From JAXMCK01 sp046349395 (lineage in GTDB: Bacteria; Pseudomonadota; Alphaproteobacteria; Geminicoccales; Geminicoccaceae): 64,000 nt of DNA. A model generated the notes under the pieces. That model was given only the letters and a program-made list of their open reading frames with translations, was not told the origin of the DNA and searched no databases. Location of the stretch: positions 186,001-250,000 of the forward strand of contig JAXMCK010000006.1 of the NCBI GenBank assembly GCA_046349395.1, in the 5' to 3' direction. Position numbers and translations under genes: made by a program. Of this stretch, positions 1-6,786 are shown in pieces; the first letter of the stretch is position 1, and every line of letters starts with the position of its first letter.

Positions 1-146
1 AGGAGGAATATGTCCAGCTGACACCGCTGGGCCGCCTGGAGGAGCCCGAGGACGTCGCCGACACCGTCGTCTTCCTCGCCTCCGACCTCGCCCGCTTCGT
101 GACCGGCGAGGCGCTCAACGTCTCGGGCGGGGCGAGGATGGACTGA
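1..146 (+). CDS. SDR-family oxidoreductase, C-terminal fragment
   Basis: Only the last 47 codons lie in the window; the reading frame runs from base 3 to the TGA at 144-146. The translated tail contains PLGRLEEPEDVADTVVFLAS and ends VTGEALNVSGGARMD. This is the usual C-terminal block of classical short-chain dehydrogenases (substrate-loop helix, then the T-G-x-x-x-x-V-x-G-G strand). The stop overlaps the next ATG by one base, so it is the upstream member of the sugar-transport operon and probably oxidises or reduces the imported sugar or polyol. The cofactor-binding and catalytic regions are outside the window, so the substrate cannot be inferred. Confidence 0.85.
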   Translation, partial: EEYVQLTPLGRLEEPEDVADTVVFLASDLARFVTGEALNVSGGARMD

Positions 147-958
147 TGCGCCGCGTCTGGGGGGTGGTGCCGCACATCGTGCTGGTCCTGTTCTCGGCCG
201 GCATCGCCCTGCCGCTCCTCTGGGTGCTCCGCGTCTCGCTGACCGACAAGCTCACCGCCTACCAGATCCCGCCGCAATGGGCGGCGCAGCCCCATCTCGA
301 CAACTACATAGAGATCTTCACCGCCTACCCCTTCGCCGGCTGGTTCCTGAACAGCCTGATCGTGGCGCTCGTCTCCACCCTCATCTGCCTGCCGCTTGCC
401 ACCACGCTGGCCTACGCCTTCGCCCGCCACGACACCGGCGGTCCGCCGCTCCGCCTCACCGTGCTGGCGAGCCAGATGCTCCCACCCATCGTGCTGGTCC
501 TCCCCCTCTTCGCGATCTTCCTGGGTGCCGGCCTCCTCAACACCCGCTTCGCCATCATCATGGCGCACGTTGCCCTGAACCTCCCCTTCCTCGCCTGGAT
601 GCTCGTCGCCTTCTTCGAGGGCGAGGTGAAGCAGCTGGAGGAGGCGGCCCGCATCGAGGGCGCCACGCGTCTGCGCGCCTTCCGCGAGGTGGCCGTCCCC
701 GTCGCCGCCCCGGGCATCCTGGCGGCGGGCCTCTTGGGCTTCATCCTCTCCTGGAACGAGTTCCTCTTCGCGCTGATCCTCTCCGGCAAGGCGACGGCCA
801 CGCTTCCGGTCGGCCTCTCGACGCTCGAGACCCATCGCGGCGTCGAGATCGCCCTCTTGGCGGCCGCTTCCCTTACGGCCATCCTGCCGGTGTTCGTGCT
901 GCTGCCTTTCCTGCGCAAGTACCTGATCAAGGGCCTCTCCCTCGGCGCCCTGAAGTAA
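146..958 (+). CDS. Carbohydrate ABC transporter permease (MalG/UgpE type)
   Basis: A 270-residue inner-membrane protein with about six hydrophobic segments. It carries the EAA cytoplasmic loop (roughly residues 165-190, containing EEAARIEGAT) that docks onto the ATPase in binding-protein-dependent importers. Its length and its C-terminal position of the loop match the MalG/UgpE (CUT1) branch. The ATG overlaps the TGA of the upstream SDR, indicating translational coupling. The binding protein follows 20 bp downstream and the partner permease after that. The substrate is a carbohydrate or polyol by family and context; nothing in the sequence fixes which one. Confidence 0.92.
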   Translation: MRRVWGVVPHIVLVLFSAGIALPLLWVLRVSLTDKLTAYQIPPQWAAQPHLDNYIEIFTAYPFAGWFLNSLIVALVSTLICLPLATTLAYAFARHDTGGPPLRLTVLASQMLPPIVLVLPLFAIFLGAGLLNTRFAIIMAHVALNLPFLAWMLVAFFEGEVKQLEEAARIEGATRLRAFREVAVPVAAPGILAAGLLGFILSWNEFLFALILSGKATATLPVGLSTLETHRGVEIALLAAASLTAILPVFVLLPFLRKYLIKGLSLGALK

Positions 959-978
959 TCACAAGAGGAGGAAACCTC

Positions 979-2259
979 GTGAGGAAGCTCAGCCTGATCG
1001 CCGCCCTGCTGGCGATGCCGCTGGCCAGCGCATCCGCCACCACCATCAACATCCTGATGGAGGGCGTGCCCGACACCCGCTACGTCCAGGAGATGCTGGC
1101 GGAATTCACCCAGAAGACCGGGATCGACGTCCAGGTCGAGGTCGTGAACTACGCCGAGATGCACACGAAGCTGGTGCCGCAGCTCGTGGCCCCCACCGGC
1201 AGCTACGACGTCATCGTCGTCGACTTCTACTGGGTCGGCGAGTTCACCAAGGCCGGCTGGCTGCAGCCCTTGGACGACCGCATCAAGGCCGACGGCATCG
1301 ACACCTCGGTCTATGTCCCGGCCCTCATGGACCTCGTCGGCCGCGTCAACGGCACGACCTACATGCTGCCCTTCTACAATTACGCGATGGGCCTCACCTA
1401 CCGGAAGGACATGCTGGAGGACCCGAAGGAGAAGGAAGCCTTCAAGGCCAAGTACGGCATCGACCTCAAGGTCCCCACATCCTGGGACGAGTACGAGAAG
1501 CAGGTCGAGTTCTTCACCCGCGACACCGACGGCGACGGCAAGGCCGACTTCTACGGCGTGGTCAACCAGGGCCTCCGCCCCGATCCCATCGCCATGGAGT
1601 GGTCGAACTACCTCTTCGCCAATGGCGGCCGCTACTACGGCGACAGCTGGGTGCCGGAGCTGACCAGCGACGCCGCCGTTAAGGCCGTCGAGGACTACCG
1701 CAACGGCGTCCAGAAGTTCGGGCCCGTGGGCTCCGCCTCCTTCAGCTTCGACGAGGCGTTCAACGTCGCCGCCCAGGGCAAGGCCTACAGCTACATCACC
1801 TACAACATGTTCCGCCCGGTCTACGACGACCCGAAGAGCAGCTCCGTCGTCGGCAAGATGGAGATCACGCCTGTCCCCGGCGGCGGCCTGAACGGTGCCT
1901 GGGGCTGGGCCATCCCCAAGTCCTCGCCCGATCCCGAGGCCGCCTGGACCTTCATCAAGTTCATCGAGAGCCCGGAGATCACGAAGAAGCGTGCGATGCT
2001 GGGCGGGGCCCCCACCCGCTTCGACGTCTTCGCCGATCCCGAGCTGAACGCGAAGTACAGCTACTTCCCGCAGCTGAAGGCGCTGCTCGAGACCTCGCAC
2101 AACTTCCCGGTCTTCACCTACACGCCCCAGTTCGTCGAGGTGCTGGGCCGCGAGCTGTCGCTCGCCGTCACCGACGAGAAGCCCGCCAAGGATGCCCTCC
2201 AGACCGCCAATGACGAGCTGGCGGCTCTCCTGAAGAAAGACGGCAAGCTCCAGCAGTGA
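979..2259 (+). CDS. Extracellular sugar-binding protein of ABC transporter
   Basis: A 426-residue periplasmic solute-binding protein of the family 1 (MalE-like) type. I start it at the GTG at 979, which has a strong AGAGGAGG about seven bases upstream. This gives a normal signal peptide (basic MRKL, hydrophobic core, ASA cleavage region near residue 20). The open frame extends far upstream only as an out-of-frame shadow of the permease gene. The mature protein starts TTINILMEG and keeps the long two-lobed layout of the family. It sits between the two permease genes, so it delivers substrate to that pair. Confidence 0.92.
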   Translation: MRKLSLIAALLAMPLASASATTINILMEGVPDTRYVQEMLAEFTQKTGIDVQVEVVNYAEMHTKLVPQLVAPTGSYDVIVVDFYWVGEFTKAGWLQPLDDRIKADGIDTSVYVPALMDLVGRVNGTTYMLPFYNYAMGLTYRKDMLEDPKEKEAFKAKYGIDLKVPTSWDEYEKQVEFFTRDTDGDGKADFYGVVNQGLRPDPIAMEWSNYLFANGGRYYGDSWVPELTSDAAVKAVEDYRNGVQKFGPVGSASFSFDEAFNVAAQGKAYSYITYNMFRPVYDDPKSSSVVGKMEITPVPGGGLNGAWGWAIPKSSPDPEAAWTFIKFIESPEITKKRAMLGGAPTRFDVFADPELNAKYSYFPQLKALLETSHNFPVFTYTPQFVEVLGRELSLAVTDEKPAKDALQTANDELAALLKKDGKLQQ

Positions 2260-3131
2260 CGCTGGCCGACCGCGACCGTCTCTTCGGATGGGCGATGAGC
2301 GTCCCCGGCTTGGGGGCGCTCCTCGTCGTCGTCCTGTTCCCGATCGCCTTCACGGTCTGGACCAGCTTCTACGACTACACGCTGCTCAACCCCACCCACG
2401 ACACCTTCACAGGATTCGCCAACTATGCCGAGGCGCTGAAGAGCGAGGGCTTCCGCCACGCGCTGACCGTGACGCTCTTCTTCGTCCTCGCCGTGGTCCT
2501 GATCGAGTTCGCCATCGGCTTCTCGGTGGCCCTCGCCCTGGACACCGTCGACCGCTTCAAGGGCGTCTACTACGCAATCCTGCTCTGCCCACTTCTGATG
2601 AACCCCGTCGTCGTCGGGCTCATCTGGCGGATGTTCCTCCACCCCACCCTGGGCATCGCCAACTACGTCCTGAGCCTCGCCGGCCTCGGCCCCGTCAACT
2701 GGCTGGGCGACCCGCAGAACGCCTTCTGGACGCTCGTCATGGTCGACATCTGGCACCAGGTGTCGTTCATGGTCGTCCTCCTCCTGGCGGGCCTCGCCGC
2801 CCTGCCCCAGGAGCCCTACGAGGCCGCCCGCATGGAAGGGGCCGGCCCCGTCGCCTGCTTCTGGCACGTCACCCTGCCCCTGATGCGCCCGGTGATCGTG
2901 GTCACCCTCCTCATCCGCCTCATCTTCGCGGTGCGCACCTACGACCTCGTCTACATCATGACCCGCGGCGGCCCCGGCCAGGCCACCGACCTCGTCAGCT
3001 ACTTCATCTACCGCGAAGCCTTCGTCAGCCTGAACGTCGCCCAGGCGGCGACCAAGGCGCTGATATTGCTGGTGATCGTGCTGGCGCTGACGGCGTGGCT
3101 GCACCGGTACATGCGGTCGCTCAGGGTTTGA
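2256..3131 (+). CDS. Carbohydrate ABC transporter permease (MalF/UgpA type)
   Basis: A 291-residue membrane protein with six predicted helices and an EAA loop around residues 186-212 (PYEAARMEGAG). It resembles MalF/UgpA-type permeases without the large MalF periplasmic loop. The GTG start at 2256 overlaps the binding-protein stop (GTGA). An ATG at 2295 is an alternative but would remove part of the N-terminal tail before helix one. It pairs with the permease at 146-958. The ATPase expected next appears only at 7697, after the inserted island. Confidence 0.92.
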   Translation: MTLADRDRLFGWAMSVPGLGALLVVVLFPIAFTVWTSFYDYTLLNPTHDTFTGFANYAEALKSEGFRHALTVTLFFVLAVVLIEFAIGFSVALALDTVDRFKGVYYAILLCPLLMNPVVVGLIWRMFLHPTLGIANYVLSLAGLGPVNWLGDPQNAFWTLVMVDIWHQVSFMVVLLLAGLAALPQEPYEAARMEGAGPVACFWHVTLPLMRPVIVVTLLIRLIFAVRTYDLVYIMTRGGPGQATDLVSYFIYREAFVSLNVAQAATKALILLVIVLALTAWLHRYMRSLRV

Positions 3132-3169
3132 GACGTCGGGCCTTTCGGGTCGACTGAACCGAAGGTCTA

Positions 3170-3184
3170 TTGATCCTAGATCAA
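3170..3184. promoter_or_regulatory. Palindromic operator upstream of toxin-antitoxin pair
   Basis: TTGATC and GATCAA form perfect 6-bp arms around CTA, about 72 bp before the chosen toxin start. Autoregulatory palindromes are typical of type II toxin-antitoxin promoters, and the MqsA-like antitoxin encoded here has an HTH. It resembles an FNR/FixK box but has five rather than four bases between TTGAT and ATCAA. The core TATTGATCCTA occurs again at 6750-6760. Confidence 0.5.
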
Positions 3185-3256
3185 TCTTCTGCTATTGAGC
3201 TTCTACCGATGGGGCGAGAAGGGTCGGTTCAATCCGGGCTGCAGGATATAGCTCGC

Positions 3257-3556
3257 ATGTCGAACCAGGATCTCGCACGCAGCCTCCGGCAGCTTTGTGC
3301 TGGAAAGTACGATCTCCGATTGACGGCTCACGGAAGAAAACGATGTGCGGAGCGGGACATCGCTCCCGTCGACATCCAGTATCTGCTGCCGCGGTGCCGG
3401 GTGACCGAGGCGACCGTCGATCAGTTCGGTAATGATGTGCTGACCGTCCAGGGGCGAGACGCCGACGATCGGATGATCCGCGCCGTCGTCGTCGTGGAGT
3501 GGGATTGCGCAACGATCACTCTGGTCACGGTGTTCGAGGACGAGCGGGGTGCGTGA
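3257..3556 (+). CDS. DUF4258-family protein, probable toxin of a type II TA pair
   Basis: A 99-residue protein whose LTAHGRKRCAERDI segment (near residues 24-37) and C-terminal hydrophobic strands VVVVEWD and ATITLVTVFED match the DUF4258 layout, a small RelE/MqsR-like fold often found beside antitoxins. I chose the ATG at 3257 because an AGGA lies about ten bases upstream. An ATG at 3209 and a TTG at 3170 are in frame, but the TTG would put the operator palindrome inside the gene. The stop overlaps the long frame of the next gene, and the antitoxin ATG follows 19 bp downstream. A toxic, possibly RNase, role is inferred from family and neighbour only. Confidence 0.65.
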   Translation: MSNQDLARSLRQLCAGKYDLRLTAHGRKRCAERDIAPVDIQYLLPRCRVTEATVDQFGNDVLTVQGRDADDRMIRAVVVVEWDCATITLVTVFEDERGA

Positions 3557-3575
3557 ACGCATCGGGAGGACGAAC

Positions 3576-4085
3576 ATGGCTACATGTTCGGCATGCGGCG
3601 AGAAGGTTCGGCAGGTTCTGCTGCCGGAGCACGAGATGGACCTCGGTGGCGTCAAGGTCGTGCTGCACGACGCCGTGATCGAGGAGGTCTGCGACGCCTG
3701 CGGCGAGCGCGCCGTCGTCGTCCCCGACCTGAACGGCCTGATCGTGTCGGCTGCGGTCGCCCGGCTCCTGGAGCCCGTGCGGCTGCGTGGTCGCGAGGTG
3801 CGCTTCGTCCGCAAGGCGCTGGGCATGAACGGGCGCGCGTTCGCGAAGGCGATGCAGATCCGCCCCGAGACCCTGTCGCGCTGGGAGCAGGGCATGCAGG
3901 GCGTCGGCGGCTATGCCGAACAACTGCTTCGCCACAATGCCTGCGCGTTGCTCCGTGAGCAGTTCCCTGCCGTGCAGTACGACCCGGCCGCGATCGCCCA
4001 CATGGTGGAGATCGGCGAGGATGCCGATCTCGTGCTCCATCTCCACAAGCAGCAGGGCTGGAGCGCTGCGAAGCTGGCCGCCTGA
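3576..4085 (+). CDS. MqsA/YgiT-type zinc-finger HTH antitoxin
   Basis: A 169-residue protein with two CxxC pairs in the first 50 residues (CSAC and CDAC), the N-terminal zinc-binding half of MqsA/YgiT-type antitoxins. A helix-turn-helix follows (about residues 80-110, ALGMNGRAFAKAMQIRPETL then SRWEQG). The ATG at 3576 is preceded by GGGAGGA at the right distance; the frame is open back to 3549 but without a better start. It lies just downstream of the DUF4258 gene, the usual toxin-first order of mqsRA-like pairs. It likely neutralises the toxin and represses the promoter. The C-terminal extension after the HTH is somewhat longer than in short YgiT antitoxins. Confidence 0.75.
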   Translation: MATCSACGEKVRQVLLPEHEMDLGGVKVVLHDAVIEEVCDACGERAVVVPDLNGLIVSAAVARLLEPVRLRGREVRFVRKALGMNGRAFAKAMQIRPETLSRWEQGMQGVGGYAEQLLRHNACALLREQFPAVQYDPAAIAHMVEIGEDADLVLHLHKQQGWSAAKLAA

Positions 4086-4136
4086 CCACTCGTCACCAGC
4101 CGTAGCAGCCACTGCGCCGCACGGAGGAGACGCGAC

Positions 4137-4451
4137 ATGCCCCTGACCCGCAGCTTCAAGGACACGGTGACGAGCCTGATGCAGCGTGATCCGGCCTTCA
4201 AGGAGGCGCTCCTCGCCGAGGCCACGCAGGCCCTGCTCGGCGGCGACGTCGACACCGGCAAAGCACTCCTGCGGGACTACGTGCACGGCACGATCGGCTT
4301 CCAGGCCCTAGGCTCCGCGACCGGCGCCTCCCCGAAGAGCCTCATGCGCATGCTCGGACCCAAGGGCAATCCGCAGGCGAAGAACCTCTTCGCCGTGCTG
4401 CACGAACTGCAGTCACGGACCGGCATCTACCTGGAAGTGAGGCCTCGCTGA
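4137..4451 (+). CDS. HTH antitoxin-like regulator (COG3636-like)
   Basis: A 104-residue protein with a GGAGGAG ribosome site ahead of the ATG. The segment from LLRDYVHGTIGFQALGSATG to KSLMRMLGPKGNP and LFAVLHELQSRTGI is the compact HTH of solo addiction-module antidote proteins (COG3636/HigA-like). In that family the GP-GNP loop follows the recognition helix. Such proteins usually pair with a RelE-like HigB toxin, but none is next to it; it follows the MqsA-like gene by 51 bp. It could be a third, regulatory member of this module or an orphan antitoxin. Confidence 0.6.
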   Translation: MPLTRSFKDTVTSLMQRDPAFKEALLAEATQALLGGDVDTGKALLRDYVHGTIGFQALGSATGASPKSLMRMLGPKGNPQAKNLFAVLHELQSRTGIYLEVRPR

Positions 4452-4883
4452 CCCGCGACCGCTGTGGTGAATGCGGGTCGGAGCTGGAGCGCAGGGCCAA
4501 TCGACGGGAGATCGCGCGGCATGGGTCTGGCCAGCGTAAGGATGGTGCTAACGGTTACTCCGTGCGCGAGCGGGACGGCGGCGTCGAGACCGTGGTGTCG
4601 CGGACCGAGCACGCCCGTATCGACGCCATTACTGGAGGCCGAGATCGCCGTCCAGGGCGAGTCGGAGGCTCGCGACGCGGCCGCCGCCTATGCCCCCAGG
4701 GTACACCGCCGAACCGGCCTGACCCAAGCCGCCTTCGCCGCCCGCATCGGCGTGCCCCTCGACACCAACCGCAACTGGGAGCAGGGCAAGTGCGCCCCCG
4801 CCGGCCCCGCCCGCGCCCCGCTCCGCATCCTGGACCGCGTGCCCGTATCGCCATTGGCAGCACTCGAACAACGGGGCACCTGA
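4452..4883 (+). pseudogene. Decayed HTH antitoxin gene (YiaG/COG2944-like), frameshifted
   Basis: The last 80 codons before the TGA at 4881-4883 encode RTGLTQAAFAARIGV, NWEQGK and PAGPARAPLRILDRVP. This is the HTH and C-terminal helix of COG2944-type antitoxins, but it contains unusual changes such as DTNRNWEQG. The frame upstream of about 4630 is low-complexity nonsense, whereas the +2 frame from 4448 to about 4632 reads as plausible protein with a CGEC motif and ends ARIDAI just where LLEAEI resumes in the other frame. I read this as one small gene broken by a frameshift near 4630. No good start codon with a ribosome site remains. Confidence 0.45.
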
Positions 4884-5066
4884 TGCCGTCGGATCAGCGT
4901 TGCCCAACACGGCGGGCTGACTAGTATGATGGCCCCGAAATCTCACGCCGAGCGCACCGGCCGCCCTATTGGTGACATCTCCTTTGTCGCGAAGCACTAG
5001 CGGGACCTTCGCCGCCGGCTCTATTCGGGAAAGCGCGGTTTGAAGAAAGCCGAACCGGATGATTGA
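4884..5066 (+). pseudogene. Remnant of REP-associated (Y1-type) transposase, C-terminal end
   Basis: In the frame of the ATGs at 4926/4929 the translation is ERTGRPIGDISFVAKH, stop (TAG 4998-5000), RDLRRRLYSGKRGLKKAEPD, stop (TGA 5064-5066). The GRP-[LI]-G-D-x-x-F pattern, a short helix with paired basic residues, and then G-K-R-G-x-K-K is the usual C-terminal tail of RAYT transposases. Only the tail is present and it carries an internal stop, so it is dead. It marks the island as a site of past mobile-element activity. The match rests on pattern memory of the family. Confidence 0.4.
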
Positions 5067-5087
5067 TCGCGTAGGGTTTCCGTGATA

Positions 5088-5101
5088 CACTAAATTTAGT
5101 G
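5088..5101. promoter_or_regulatory. 14-bp palindrome
   Basis: CACTAAATTTAGTG is a perfect palindrome placed six bases before an ATG at 5107. It could be an operator for the short frame that follows, but no partner protein can be named. Confidence 0.35.
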
Positions 5102-5106
5102 GTTCC

Positions 5107-5190
5107 ATGGGCAGGCCCTACCTAATCTTGGAGTTGCTTGTTGCGCTGAACGATAATCCGAGCCTCAACCTGTCTGCCTTGGCTGCTTGA
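5107..5190 (+). other. Short open frame, possible truncated gene
   Basis: ATG at 5107 opens 27 codons (beginning MGRPYLILELLVALNDNPSL) to a TGA at 5188-5190. The same frame then stays open for a further 35 codons to a TGA at 5296-5298. The amino-acid composition before and after the first TGA looks protein-like, so this may be a small gene interrupted by a stop. There is no clear ribosome site. I cannot assign a family. Confidence 0.2.
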
Positions 5191-5535
5191 CTATCCTCGA
5201 AACCTGCCGAGGAGTGGCACTCTTTTGCCGCTCTTCTGGGCGCAACCTCTAAATACACCCCTAAGGTATTTGGTCAGCCTGAACAGCAGTTACGTTGACC
5301 AAGCGATACGTGTCTTGCAAAGGGTGATCCATGTGATATTCTCTCGGAAAGCGCTTGAAGAATGTTCATGGCTTTCAATCTTTGGCCAATTCAAAGTTTG
5401 CGCGGCTGCATTGATTTAGGATACTTTTCCTGTGATGCTGCAGTGAGGTAACTGAGCTTCACCTTGGGACGATGTGTGATACTTGCGATCATCTGCAGAG
5501 GCTCAAAAGGTTGGTGAGACCGGAGGTTCACTGCA
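5191..5535. other. AT-richer spacer with no recognised gene
   Basis: Apart from the possible continuation of the short frame to 5298, I see no supported gene or RNA here. Frames on both strands are short or lack family features. Base composition is visibly AT-richer than the flanking operon and continuous with the gene that follows, as expected for imported DNA. Confidence 0.5.
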
Positions 5536-6432
5536 ATGAAGACCTCAGAGATTCGAAAGTTGCCGATTTGGGCTTTGGTGCTCACTGGCATTGTTTTATT
5601 TTGGAGTTACCCATCTCAAGCGGCGGAGTTTTGGTTCGAACCGATCGAAGATGGAACAGACATCGCTGTCCTAACCCTTTATGGCGAGATTGTAGACGGA
5701 GATGCCGAGAGATTTCTGAACGCCTTAGTGGCATCAATAAAGGAGCGAGGACAGTATATAGATAAAGTAAATTTGTTTTCGCCAGGAGGTAATGCTGCCG
5801 AAGGCATATTGATTGGCAGGATTATCAACAAGTATTACTTGGCAACAGAAGCCCCGACTGTTGTTGAAGACGATCTAGCATGCTTTGGTCATCCAGGCAA
5901 CGTCAAGCAACCGTTTAACTACAGTAAAGACCGCAATTGCATTTGCGCCTCTGCTTGCGCAATTGCTTGGTTAGGGGGAATTGAGCGTTACGGCGTTGCG
6001 GGATTTCACCGTGTCTATTCAGTCGATCCGACGGTTAGTGCATCTAGAATGAAAGAGATGCGACGCTTTTTTGATACGGAGATTGACGACTACTTGGCCG
6101 AAGTAGCAGCGCCAAGTTTTGTGAAAGAATTGATCGAGCGTTCTGATCAATATGGACTTAGCTTCCCTACCGAGGCTCAACAAGCAGCGCTACTCGAAAA
6201 TGTGGACCATGCAAATACTGTGTATGCCGGATGTCAAGCGTTCAATATGTCTACGGATCAGAAGACTAATCTTCTCGAGCTCCGCCAAAAGTCAGACCAA
6301 AACACGTTGGACGCCAATGAACAGAAGATGTTGGATCATCTAGAATTGGCGTACGAGCAAAGATCTCTTTGTAGAGAACAAATCCGACGGCGCGAATTGT
6401 ATGAAAGACAAAGCGAGTTGCAGGGTGAATGA
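5536..6432 (+). CDS. Secreted ClpP-fold (COG3904-like) protein
   Basis: A 298-residue protein with an N-terminal signal peptide (hydrophobic core IWALVLTGIVLFW, likely cleaved near residue 29). It has a Clp/crotonase-like core: VNLFSPGGN at 78-86 is the oxyanion-loop motif of ClpP/SppA-type serine peptidases, and CICASACAIAW at 135-145 places Ser139 where the nucleophile sits. GFHRVY supplies His158. This is the pattern of the predicted periplasmic COG3904 family. The C-terminal third is charged and helical. The gene is clearly AT-rich relative to the chromosome, with codons such as ATA, AGA and TTG, so it was probably acquired recently. Start by ATG with GAGACCGGAGG about 11 bases upstream. 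Substrate unknown. Confidence 0.7.
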   Translation: MKTSEIRKLPIWALVLTGIVLFWSYPSQAAEFWFEPIEDGTDIAVLTLYGEIVDGDAERFLNALVASIKERGQYIDKVNLFSPGGNAAEGILIGRIINKYYLATEAPTVVEDDLACFGHPGNVKQPFNYSKDRNCICASACAIAWLGGIERYGVAGFHRVYSVDPTVSASRMKEMRRFFDTEIDDYLAEVAAPSFVKELIERSDQYGLSFPTEAQQAALLENVDHANTVYAGCQAFNMSTDQKTNLLELRQKSDQNTLDANEQKMLDHLELAYEQRSLCREQIRRRELYERQSELQGE

Positions 6433-6541
6433 AAGAGGAAGATCTCAGCAAGTAGACCCTCAGAGCCAGATATCGCTATTGGGAAAGTTTAATCTTGAAG
6501 GTGTCACTGCTGGAATACCAACCAATCCTCGGTCAAGCCCT

Positions 6542-6627
6542 GGGGGCTCGGTACCGGGTACCATTAACGCCCATTAGCAACTCGGGGGGCTCGGTACCGG
6601 GTACCATTAACGCCCATTAGCAACTCG
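6542..6627. repeat. Two exact tandem copies of a 43-bp unit
   Basis: The unit at 6542-6584 is repeated without change at 6585-6627. Each copy contains GGTACCGGGTACC, two GGTACC hexamers separated by one base, followed by ATTAACGCCCATTAGC. A 10-bp direct repeat GCTGGAATAC flanks the block at 6509-6518 and 6635-6644. Function unknown. Exact identity points to a recent duplication. Confidence 0.9.
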
Positions 6628-6753
6628 GAAGCGCGCTGGAATACGTTTCACCTCTTCCTTTCCAGCGTGAACGCACGAGCTTCCATGGCTTGCAATCGAG
6701 TCTCGTTCGGGCTCCCGTCAGGCCCTCGACGTAGCAAATCGTACAAGGATATT

Positions 6754-6771
6754 GATCCTATATCTAGGATC
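6754..6771. promoter_or_regulatory. 7+7 bp palindromic operator upstream of orphan gene
   Basis: GATCCTA-TATC-TAGGATC is a perfect inverted repeat 15 bp before the ATG at 6787. It overlaps a second inverted repeat, AGGAT-ATTG-ATCCT, at about 6746-6759. The stretch TATTGATCCTA (6750-6760) is identical to the toxin-antitoxin promoter at 3168-3178. Its position suggests repression at the promoter or start codon. Confidence 0.5.
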
Positions 6772-6786
6772 TGCTACACCTATCCC

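Noticed and set aside
412..2100. Long minus-strand frame (562 codons) opposite the permease and binding protein
   Set aside because: Shadow frame caused by high GC at third positions; low-complexity His/Asp/Val-rich translation with no family features, opposite well-supported genes.
3170..3184. FNR/FixK box
   Set aside because: The half-sites are one base too far apart for the standard TTGAT-N4-ATCAA site, and a toxin-antitoxin operator explains the palindrome better.
3170..3256. TTG at 3170 as the start of the DUF4258 gene
   Set aside because: It would place the operator palindrome inside the coding region and has no ribosome site; ATG 3257 fits the family length better.
5225..5419. 64-codon plus-strand frame in the AT-rich spacer
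   Set aside because: No ribosome site and no family features; random open frame expected at this length in AT-richer DNA.
6542..6627. CRISPR array
   Set aside because: The 43-bp units are directly adjacent with no spacers and only two copies; no cas genes are present.
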